From the NCBI RefSeq assembly GCF_001528745.1, contig NZ_BCNS01000142.1:1-64000 (forward strand): a stretch of 64,000 nt of DNA. The letters run 5' to 3'. Numbering within the stretch: position 1 is the stretch's first letter; every line of letters starts with the position of its first letter. A program made the translations under genes and the position numbers. The notes below the pieces were generated by a model. It saw only the letters and a program-made list of their open reading frames with translations. It did no database searches and had not been told where the DNA came from. Shown piece after piece: positions 27,381 to 35,600 of this stretch. Source of the DNA: Marinobacterium profundum. GTDB taxonomy: Bacteria; Pseudomonadota; Gammaproteobacteria; Pseudomonadales; Balneatricaceae.

Positions 27381-28844
27381 GTGATCAAGTCACTGAAAAC
27401 TGTGCTGCGGCGCTGGCCGCGTTCGCTTTCGAGTCGCATTCTGCTGGTGCTGGGCCTGGGTGTGTTGTTGGCACAGCTGGTCTCCAGTGCGATCTGGCTG
27501 ACGCAATGGCGTGCTGATACCGAACGCAATGTGCAGGAAATGTCGCGTCACATGGCTTTCAGGGTCGCGGCCACGGTGCAGTTTTTTACCGAGTTGCCCA
27601 TCGCCTATCGCCATCTGATTCTGGACCAGTTGCGGGACATGGGCGGTACACGTTTTTTTGTAACCCTCAATCGCGAAGAGATTCGCATCACCGATTTGCC
27701 CGACTCCCCCCTTAAAACACGGGTTGTGCAGCAGTTTCGAGAGGTGCTCGAAGGCCAGCTCGGCGTGACCGAGGGGCTGACAATAGCTTTTTCCCGACCC
27801 TCGACGCTGCATGTCATAAAAAACGATATTCTGCTGCGCGATCTGCCCGAGCGCTGGGGCAGTCAAACCCTGCTAATGGGTTCCAGCGATGCCCCCATTC
27901 TGGTGATCCAGATTCCCATAGCGCCTGAACAATGGCTCTACCTTGCGACCCTGATGCCGGATCCGGAATTTCTTGAAACAAGTACACCGCTGTCCAGGGA
28001 GCGGCTTATATCGCTGCTGGTATCCCTGGGCGTGATGCTGTTGTTCGGCGTTTGGATTGTGCGCTCGCTGACGCGTCCGTTACGCCGGCTGGCACAGGCG
28101 GCGGAAAGTTTTGGTCAGGGAGAAGCTTTGACCTTGCCTGAAACGGGCAGTCGCGAACTGGAAACCACGGCGCGGGCCTTTAATGCGATGCAGTTGCGTA
28201 TCCAGCGCTATCTTGATGATCGTGAAAGGCTGTTTGCGTCCATATCCCACGACCTTAAAACACCTATTACCCGCTTGCGTCTGCGCGCCGAGCTGCTGGA
28301 TGACGATAATGCGCGCGATGCATTTTGCCACGATCTGGAAGACCTCGACATGCTGGTCAAGGGGGCGCTGCAAAGCGTCAAGGATACGGATATCCATGAA
28401 AACCGGGTTGAAGTGGATCTGCACCGCATGCTCTGTTACATGCGCGACGGTGCCGCCTTGGCCGGCAAGATAGTTACGCTGCAGGGCGAACAGCGCGAGC
28501 CTTTCCTTGGCAAGCCGCTGGCGCTGCGTCGCTGTGTTGGCAATCTGGTGGACAATGCACTCTATTACGGTGGCCGTGCCGATATTCATATTGAAGACAG
28601 CCGTCTGGGCCTGGACATACGGGTGTGCGATAGTGGCCCCGGCATTCCGGCTGCTCAGCAGGAGCGTGTATTCGCCCCCTATACACGATTGATGGCGAAC
28701 CAGACGCTGGACCCTGCGGCGCACTCCTCCATGGGGCTTGGATTGTCGATTGCCCGCAATATAGCCCGTGCCCATGGTGGGGATATACTGCTTGCCAATC
28801 GCGAAGAGGGCGGCCTTGAGGCCCGGCTAACACTACCGCGTTAA
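27381..28844 (+). CDS. GtrS-like sensor histidine kinase
   Basis: A 487-residue kinase with TM1 at about 18-40, a periplasmic sensor of about 165 residues, TM2 at about 208-228, HAMP (229-282), HisKA with His290 (SISHDLKTPITRLRLRAELL) and HATPase (DSGPGIP, GLGLSIARNIARAHGG). Start is GTG 27381 with GGGGAG upstream, and the gap to the regulator is 66 bp. In Pseudomonas, GtrS senses 2-ketogluconate and 6-phosphogluconate. Here a role in glucose or KDPG-pathway sensing is inferred from the neighbours. Confidence 0.82.
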   Translation: MIKSLKTVLRRWPRSLSSRILLVLGLGVLLAQLVSSAIWLTQWRADTERNVQEMSRHMAFRVAATVQFFTELPIAYRHLILDQLRDMGGTRFFVTLNREEIRITDLPDSPLKTRVVQQFREVLEGQLGVTEGLTIAFSRPSTLHVIKNDILLRDLPERWGSQTLLMGSSDAPILVIQIPIAPEQWLYLATLMPDPEFLETSTPLSRERLISLLVSLGVMLLFGVWIVRSLTRPLRRLAQAAESFGQGEALTLPETGSRELETTARAFNAMQLRIQRYLDDRERLFASISHDLKTPITRLRLRAELLDDDNARDAFCHDLEDLDMLVKGALQSVKDTDIHENRVEVDLHRMLCYMRDGAALAGKIVTLQGEQREPFLGKPLALRRCVGNLVDNALYYGGRADIHIEDSRLGLDIRVCDSGPGIPAAQQERVFAPYTRLMANQTLDPAAHSSMGLGLSIARNIARAHGGDILLANREEGGLEARLTLPR

Positions 28845-28890
28845 TTTTCCCCTGTTTCTGCGCATTACTTGAGTGACTCCGTTGTAGAAG

Positions 28891-28908
28891 CCCGCTGTTG
28901 CGGGTTTT
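28891..28908 (+). terminator. short terminator after the GtrS-like kinase
   Basis: CCCGC-TGTT-GCGGG followed by TTTTGCTGT. The stem is only 5 bp, but it is GC-only and lies 47 bp past the stop. Confidence 0.6.
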
Positions 28909-28996
28909 GCTGTCGTTACTGGTGTTTATGTCTGCACCTGTGTCTGTGTCGATATGCGCTGCGTGCAATCTGAGGCTGCGGCCTCGCAATATGCGC

Positions 28997-29018
28997 ATTG
29001 CATTTTGCAACTTGCTAG
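28997..29018. promoter_or_regulatory. putative enhancer element upstream of the DUF11 operon
   Basis: The core TTGCATTTTGCAACTTGC sits 110 bp upstream of a sigma-54 -24 element. The 22-bp element (ATTGC...CTAG) matches a second copy at 32366-32387 in 19 of 22 positions, and that copy is 119 bp upstream of another sigma-54 promoter. TTGC and GCAA half-sites give it partial dyad symmetry. This is the pattern expected of an enhancer-binding-protein site. The protein itself is not identified. Confidence 0.6.
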
Positions 29019-29126
29019 TAAATCCGCTTCGCCGAGCCAGCAGCCACCTTGCACGAAAATTATTTTATTTATTTAAAGTATTGATAAATATCAATTTTAT
29101 TCGCACCAGTGGTCGATTTTATTAAT

Positions 29127-29142
29127 TGGCACGACTGCTGCA
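29127..29142 (+). promoter_or_regulatory. sigma-54 promoter of the DUF11 operon
   Basis: TGGCACGACTGCTGCA has GG and GC spaced by ten bases and the full TGGCACG upstream box. Transcription would start near 29153, about 130 nt before the ATG at 29287. The rest of 28909-29286 is AT-rich and holds no gene. Confidence 0.8.
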
Positions 29143-29286
29143 TTAACGAACTGATACTGATTAAATGCTCGTTTGCCTATTAGCGCTACGGGTAGCTGAA
29201 AGTCAGGTCATAAGGTTTTCATTTTTGGCTGCGGGCAGGTTCCAGGTATTGCTGGCGGATGTTTAGGTAAGGAAGGAGTGCACACA

Positions 29287-30282
29287 ATGAAGCTAACGCG
29301 ATTAGTCGCAGTTATTGCAGGAATACAGGGGCTCTGGAGCATGCAAGCTTACGCTGTGGGCACTGCTGCCGGTACGCCTATTAACAACACCGCATCGGTG
29401 AGTTATTCCCAGGATGGGGGGGCCACTACACTGAGCAAAAACAGCCCCACGGTCACTAACCTGGTGGCAGAGCTGCTTGATGTTAACCTGGTATCCCAGG
29501 ATGCTTCGGCCATCAGTGTCGGGCAGGGTGATACTCAGAGTGTACTGACATTCCTGTTAACCAATACAGGTAACGGCAACGATACCTATAACCTGGCGGC
29601 AAGCAATACGGCTGGCGATAATTTCGATACATCTAACATCAATATTTATATTGATAACGGTGATGGCATATTTAACGCGGCGAGCGATACGCTTTATGTT
29701 CCCAGCAGTACAGACCCCGCATTACCCGCAGATGGTGATGTTGTCGTCTTTATTGCCAGTGATATACCCCCAGGCGCGGCCAATGATGAGCAGGGTGTTT
29801 TATCGCTCACGGCTACGTCCAATACGGGCAGCGGTGCACCTGGCACCATATTCACAGGCGCCGGTGATGGTGGTCTGGTCGATGTGGTTGTCGGCAACAG
29901 TACCGGCATTCAAATCGATGACGGTGGCTACATTATATCGACCTTTAGTGTTGGGGTTGACAAGGTCTCCACCGTAACAAACGAGTTCGGTCATGCCGAA
30001 CCTATTCCAGGTGCGACCATCGTCTACACAGTAACGGCGAATATAACCGGATCCGGCACCGCAACCAATATGGTTCTGGCTGATCCTATCCCAACCAATA
30101 CCAGCTATAACGCAGGTTCGTTGCGCCTTGATGGGGTCGCTCTGACGGATGCGTCCGATGCCGCCGACGATGGTGACTATAACATCACCACGGCGGGTGC
30201 CATTACGGTCGACCTTGGCGACGTAACGGTCAGCAGCGAAACCAAAACCTATGTAGTTTCCTTTTCCGTAACAGTCGACTGA
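29287..30282 (+). CDS. secreted DUF11-domain protein A
   Basis: A 331-residue exported protein. The signal peptide is about residues 1-25 (ending QAYA). An N-terminal beta module opens with VGTAAGTPINNTASVSY, followed by aspartate-rich strands (IYIDNGDGIFN) and a C-terminal DUF11 module (about 222-330) with PIPGATIVYTVTANITGSG and MVLADPIPTNTSY. DUF11 is an immunoglobulin-like fold found in surface proteins. ATG 29287 is chosen over GTG 29278 because AAGGAAGGAG lies eight bases upstream. The product is very rich in Thr, Asn, Asp and Gly, acidic, and nearly free of Cys and Lys. It has no cell-wall anchor or transmembrane tail, so it probably attaches non-covalently. It is first in a three-gene run with 30294 and 30889. 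Confidence 0.75.
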   Translation: MKLTRLVAVIAGIQGLWSMQAYAVGTAAGTPINNTASVSYSQDGGATTLSKNSPTVTNLVAELLDVNLVSQDASAISVGQGDTQSVLTFLLTNTGNGNDTYNLAASNTAGDNFDTSNINIYIDNGDGIFNAASDTLYVPSSTDPALPADGDVVVFIASDIPPGAANDEQGVLSLTATSNTGSGAPGTIFTGAGDGGLVDVVVGNSTGIQIDDGGYIISTFSVGVDKVSTVTNEFGHAEPIPGATIVYTVTANITGSGTATNMVLADPIPTNTSYNAGSLRLDGVALTDASDAADDGDYNITTAGAITVDLGDVTVSSETKTYVVSFSVTVD

Positions 30283-30293
30283 GGAGAAAAACA

Positions 30294-30773
30294 ATGAAAT
30301 ATGTATTTTTTGCAATAGTGACGCACTTTCTATTCGCCATGTCTGCTCAGGCGGCTGGCGTTATAAAACTAAACCTGATAGCACAGCAGGAAAAAGTGGT
30401 TGTTTCTGCTGATGGTGTCAAGGAAATTAAACTGGTAAAGGCCGATAAGGTTATTCCAGGGGAAATCGTTATTTATACCCTGGAAGTGGAAAATACCAGT
30501 GATTTATCGGCCGATAATGTCGTGATTACCGATCCGGTTCCGGAACATATGACCTATATGGAAGATCTGACGGAGGCCGAGGGTGTTCGTGTGCTCTATT
30601 CCGTAGATGGCGGCATTATCTACGACACCCCGGAAAACCTGCAGGTTCAAGGTGACGACGGCCAGATGGTTACCGCCAAAAAATCGGATTACACCCATAT
30701 AAAATGGAATTTTGACAAGGCAGTGCCGGCAAAAAGTGAAACCCTGGTTCGCTTCAGTGCGAAATTAAACTAA
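30294..30773 (+). CDS. small secreted single DUF11-module protein
   Basis: A 159-residue protein. The signal peptide is about 1-20 (cut after SAQA). A single DUF11-like domain follows, with VIPGEIVIYTLEVENTSDLSADNVVITDPVPEHMTYM in the middle and a final strand SETLVRFSAKLN. It is 11 bp after protein A with a good GAGGAG site. It resembles the minor subunits that accompany larger DUF11 proteins, being one module long and richer in Lys and Val. The conserved IPG...Y...V.N motif is the DUF11 core. A role as linker or cap is only inference. Confidence 0.7.
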   Translation: MKYVFFAIVTHFLFAMSAQAAGVIKLNLIAQQEKVVVSADGVKEIKLVKADKVIPGEIVIYTLEVENTSDLSADNVVITDPVPEHMTYMEDLTEAEGVRVLYSVDGGIIYDTPENLQVQGDDGQMVTAKKSDYTHIKWNFDKAVPAKSETLVRFSAKLN

Positions 30774-30888
30774 CCCTAAATTAACGCAAGTCACTAATCA
30801 GGCTCTGGCGGGTGTTGATTAAAGGCTTAATAAAAACCATGCCTGTAGCAGTCGGGCCAGGTTTAATCTGATAGGAAGGAACTGAATC

Positions 30889-31929
30889 ATGAACTACTCA
30901 CGCTTATTCAGGCGACTTGATGTGGCGGCCCCGCTGGCGGTGCTGGCGCTTTCAATCGCCCCGATGCAGCTTGCGTACGCCGTTGGCGTAGCCTCTGGCA
31001 TTCCAGTGAACAACACCGCGACCATCGACTACCAGGTTGGCGGTGTTCAACAGACCACGGAAACGACCAATACGGCCACCTTCGTTGTCGATAACAAAAT
31101 TGACCTTACGGTGGTTGCTGCCGGTGACAATGCCGTGGCGCCGGGTGCCGTCGACCAGGTTCTCAGCTATACCCTGACGAACACAGGTAACACCACCCAG
31201 GGCTACGAAATTGAAGCCTTCCCGCTCGGGACTAACACCGTAACCATGGAGAACGTGCGTATTTATCTGGATGTAAACAAGGATGGCTTGCTCGATGCCG
31301 GCGATACCCTCTATACACTGGGTACCAACGTGGCAGATATTCCCGCCGATGGCGATATCAAACTGTTGATTGTGGCTGATACCCCGATCGGCGCAAGCGA
31401 TGCGGATATCGCGCAATTCGATCTGCAGGCCACAACCCTGGATGCAGGCACAACCACTGTGACCGTGAACGATACAGGGACGGCGGATGATCCGACCCTG
31501 GTACAGACGGTATTTGCTGATGGTGCAGGCACTATTGATGCCACTACCGATGGCAAGTTCTCGGCGGCTGCAAGCTATATAGTTGCATCGGCTGAGCTGG
31601 TCGTAGCAAAAACTGTTGAAGTCATCAGTGATCCGATTAACGGCACAACCAACCCCAAAGCCATTCCGGGTGCGGTGGTTCGATACAGCATTACCGTTGA
31701 AAACACCACGGCTACAGAGGCCACAGACGTGACCGTGGTCGATGCGATTCCGGCCAATACCACCTATGTGCCCGGTTCCATCACCGTTGATGCGGTTGTC
31801 AAAACCGATGTGAATGATGCGGATGGTGCTGATCATGGTGCGACTAACGCCAACTCAGTGACGGCGGTTGTTGCAACTCTGCCTGCAACCACCACGACGA
31901 CTGTGACTTTTGATGTAACCGTTAATTAG
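30889..31929 (+). CDS. secreted DUF11-domain protein B
   Basis: A 346-residue exported protein. The signal peptide ends near residue 31 (QLAYA). The N-terminal module VGVASGIPVNNTATIDYQVGG is clearly homologous to that of protein A, and IYLDVNKDGLLDAGDTLYTLG resembles a calcium-type loop. The C-terminal DUF11 module carries DPINGTTNPKAIPGAVVRYS, which recurs almost unchanged in the 920-residue protein at 38468 (DPVNGTSNPKAIPGAEVEYT). It ends in TTTTTVTFDVTVN. It follows 30294 by 115 bp with GGAAGGA before the ATG and is closed by a strong terminator. Proteins A and B look like paralogues. Confidence 0.75.
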   Translation: MNYSRLFRRLDVAAPLAVLALSIAPMQLAYAVGVASGIPVNNTATIDYQVGGVQQTTETTNTATFVVDNKIDLTVVAAGDNAVAPGAVDQVLSYTLTNTGNTTQGYEIEAFPLGTNTVTMENVRIYLDVNKDGLLDAGDTLYTLGTNVADIPADGDIKLLIVADTPIGASDADIAQFDLQATTLDAGTTTVTVNDTGTADDPTLVQTVFADGAGTIDATTDGKFSAAASYIVASAELVVAKTVEVISDPINGTTNPKAIPGAVVRYSITVENTTATEATDVTVVDAIPANTTYVPGSITVDAVVKTDVNDADGADHGATNANSVTAVVATLPATTTTTVTFDVTVN

Positions 31930-31949
31930 ACGCATCCCCGTCTGATATT

Positions 31950-31978
31950 GGCAGCTACCTGGTAGCTGCCTTTTTTTT
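31950..31978 (+). terminator. terminator of the first DUF11 operon
   Basis: GGCAGCTAC-CTG-GTAGCTGCC followed by eight T, 21 bp after the stop of protein B. Confidence 0.93.
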
Positions 31979-32249
31979 GCCTGTTTTTTGCCGTTTGGAA
32001 AATCAGCTGCCGACGGCGCTGGCGCTCGTTACTGATAGGGCATCCTGCAAGAAGTGGGGCAAGAAGCCGCATCTGACGCTTGGCTACAGGCGTTGTGTTC
32101 TGCAAGGCCCCGTCCTGAGGCTGTTCCTGCAGTTTAATCGCGGGGCTCCAGTGGAGCGCCAGGTTACCCCTATTGCTGTCTCTGCATGGGAGTCCGAGTG
32201 GGGCGCGCCTGCGCGAGTCTTAAGGGCGCCTGTCGTCGATTTGCACCTA

Positions 32250-32387
32250 TTGCAAATTGCGACCAGCGCAGTAGTGGAAGGTCGGGAGCTTGGCTGGTTC
32301 TGATTTGGAAACAACGGCTTCTGCGTTTCGACACCCATGCCGGTGTCACCGTGGGCAAAAGCCGGATTGCGTTTTGCAAATTGCGAG
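32250..32387. promoter_or_regulatory. two copies of the putative enhancer element
   Basis: TTGCAAATTGCGA occurs at 32250-32262 and again at 32374-32386. The second lies within a 22-bp element (32366-32387; core TTGCGTTTTGCAAATTGC) nearly identical to that at 28997-29018. The 660-bp spacer 31930-32605 has no gene; 31980-32240 shows nothing I can name. Confidence 0.6.
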
Positions 32388-32504
32388 TCGTTTTGTCCGT
32401 TGAGTTAAATATTCGCAGAAAGTCAGATTGCAAATATCGATAATCAATCGATTAAATAATCGTAAGTTTCTGTTTTAATTGAATTTAAAATGGTTTTTAT
32501 GCAT

Positions 32505-32520
32505 TGGCATTGTTTGTGCA
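32505..32520 (+). promoter_or_regulatory. sigma-54 promoter of the giant outer-membrane protein operon
   Basis: TGGCATTGTTTGTGCA has GG and GC at ten-base spacing. The predicted start is near 32531, 75 nt before ATG 32606. Together with 29127-29142 it suggests common RpoN control of both surface-protein units. Confidence 0.72.
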
Positions 32521-32605
32521 TTTGATATAGGTGCGCCGCTCTGTATTGCTTGGTTATTTTTTGATTTGGGATGTCGGCGCTTAACAGGATGTGGTGGGAG
32601 AGACT

Positions 32606-35600
32606 ATGAAACGGCTCATTTTGACGACCAACCTAAAGGCGCTATTCACGCGTGTAACCGGGCTACTGAGCCTGATTGCGCTGTGCTGCTCTTTTGGCAT
32701 CGCCACTGCGTCTGCTGCCACCATTTCCATCTCCAATATCGCCGAGCTGAGCTACCAGACACCGGGCGGCACTGTGCGGGTGCCTTCCAACCGCGTTGAA
32801 GATTTCCGCCAGCGCGCACCGGCCACGATTGATTTCTTGATGTATCGCCCGCAATCGACTCAAGCCCAGTCGCTCAAGGTGCAGCCGACCGCGTTTGATA
32901 GCAGCGGCAGTGAAACCTGGCAGACACTTGCGGCCCCCAAAAGCAGTCAGGGTGGCGCACTGAATCTGGCCGCATCGCTGTCGCTGGTACAGGACCCTCA
33001 GTTTCGCCAGGGCGAGCCGCTGTTCATACGCCTGAGCGATCTGGATGCCAACCGCGATCCGGCCGTGCTCGATACTGTTATTGTCACGCTGACTACCTCC
33101 AGCGGTAATGACAGCGAAACCCTGCTGCTGACAGAAACCTCCCCCAACAGCGGTGTCTTTCTGGGTTACGTACCGACCCAGGCCAGCGGTGGCGGCAACC
33201 TGGATGGCGCCCTCACCGTAGAGCGCAACAGCCGCATTATTGCGCAGTACACCGACGCCGGTGACCTGACAGACAACACAGAGTCCTTTACGCTGGTGGA
33301 TCCTTATGGACTGGTACTGGATAGCTGTACCGGTGAGCTTATTGATGGTGTGAGTGTGACCCTTATCAATGCCGCGAGCGGGTTGCCTGCCGCCGTATTT
33401 GGGGATGATGGAGTCAGTCGTTACCCCTCAACGGTAGTCACCGGTGAGCAGGTAATTGATGCCGGTGGTACCGTTTACCCCGGTGTGACTGGCCGCTATC
33501 GCTTTCCGCTGATCGAGACTGGTCGCTATGCGCTGCGCCTTGATCCGCCGGATGGTTATGTATATCCGTCCAGGCGTACCAATGCTGAGACTCAGGCGTC
33601 GACACCTTTTCCGGTGGTACTGGTGAATGGTTCGCGCGGCGAGGTGTTTACCATTGTTGAAGGTCCGCCGCTGTACCTTGATCTGCCCGTGGACTGCGTT
33701 GCCATTGATCCGCTGTTTGTGAATATGAGCACCGATCAGGCCAAGGCGTCCATCGGTGACTTCGTCGCCTTTACCATTGATGTAGGCAATACCAACAGCG
33801 ATACCGATTACAGCGACGTTGTGGTAAACGATCGTCTGCCACTGGGCTTCATTTACCGCTCAGGTTCCGCCACCCTCGATGGCCGCCCAATAGCGGATCC
33901 GCAGATTGCCAGCAATGGCCGCGACCTGGTGTTCAACCTTGATCTGCTGGAAGCCGGCGAGACACGCAGCATCGATTATGTCATCGAGGTGGGCCCAGGT
34001 ACGCCTATAGCCACCGCTATTAGCATCAGCCGGGCCCAGGCGTCAGGAGGCGAGCAGTCCAACAGCGCCAGTGCCGGGGTCAATGTTCGCGATCCGTTTT
34101 TCCGCAATCAGGGCATTCTGATTGGCACTGTAAGCGAAACCGAATGCAAGGACGACGAAGACGAGCAACCCTGGAGGGGCATCGCAGGCATACGTTTCTA
34201 TCTGGAAGACGGTACCAACGTGCAGTCCGACGACAAGGGCATGTTCCATTTCGAAGGTGTGCGTCCGGGTCTGCATGTTGTGCAGCTGGATGTCGATACC
34301 ATCCCTGCCGGCTATGAAGTGGTGAACTGCGAGCCCGACAATCGCTTTGCCGGTCGCGCCTATTCCCAGTTTGTTGATCTGCGCGGTGGCTCACTGTGGC
34401 GCCTGGATTATCATCTGATCAAGACACCGGCACCGGTGGCGGATGTTGAGCTGAACCTGGGTGTGACCCTGGTGGGTGAGCAGCTGCAATACAGCATTGA
34501 TAACCGTGGCGGTGCCGTGGCACTGAGCAACCGCAGCCTGATTGTTACTCTGCCCCCTGGCAGCCTGTATGAAAGCGGCAGTGCGCGCCTGAATACCGAG
34601 GTTCTGGCGGATCCGCAGCAGCAGGGTAATCGTTTGACCTTCAATCTGGGTGGGGTAGAAACCAGCTGGCGCGATCTGGTGACTTTCTCGGCCTCGTTGC
34701 CAGAGCAGGCCGACGAGCTGACCAGCAAGGCGCTGCTTAAGTTTGATACACCGTCTGCCAGGGGTGTTCGTACCCCGGCCGCCCGCGTGACCCTGATGGC
34801 TCCGGCTGAACCTGCCAGCATCATGCATGAACTGACCTACCGTGCCGGCTTTACCAGTCTGGGTGCTGACCTTTCCGCCGCCGATCATGCGTCACTTGCG
34901 CAGCGCTTTGAAGGCCTGGATGTTGACTCCCTGAGCCGCATCCAGGTGATCGGCCATACGGATAATCAACCCATTAGTGGCGCGGCGCGCCGTCGCTACA
35001 GCAACAATGAAGCTTTGTCGCTGGCCCGTGCCCGCACTGTGGGTCGTCATATTCGCGATATTCTTGGCCTGCTGCCCGATCAGGTCAGCGTTGCCGGTCA
35101 TGGTGCCCGCGAACCGCTGACCGAGAACAACAGCGCTGAAGGCCGTCGCGAGAACCGTCGGGTGGAGGTTCGCATATTGCAGAAAACGACGCCGGTGCGT
35201 TCTGTCTCCCTGGCACAGGAAGTCGAGAGCGGCTGGCGCGCTCGCCTGGTGAAGGGTATTGCGAAGGCCGATCAGGTTGAACGCAGCGTAACCTCTACCA
35301 AGGTAACTCTGCCTGGCATGCCTGCGTTCGACCAGACCTGGTTGAACAGCGTACCCGCCGGCAACGAGTGGCTCTGGCCGCTGGGTGATTACTCGCCGGA
35401 GATTCCGAGCATCAAAATTGCCCTCAAGCACGGCAACAAGCTGCGCGCCCGCCTGATGCTTGATGGTGTGGCAGTGAGCGCGCTGAATTTCGATGGCACT
35501 ATTAAAAGCAGCGACGGCAAGAAGGTGGTGAGTCGCTGGAACGGTGTCGACGTACGTGAAGGTGATAACCACTTTGTTGCTGAACTCTTTGATCGTTCGG

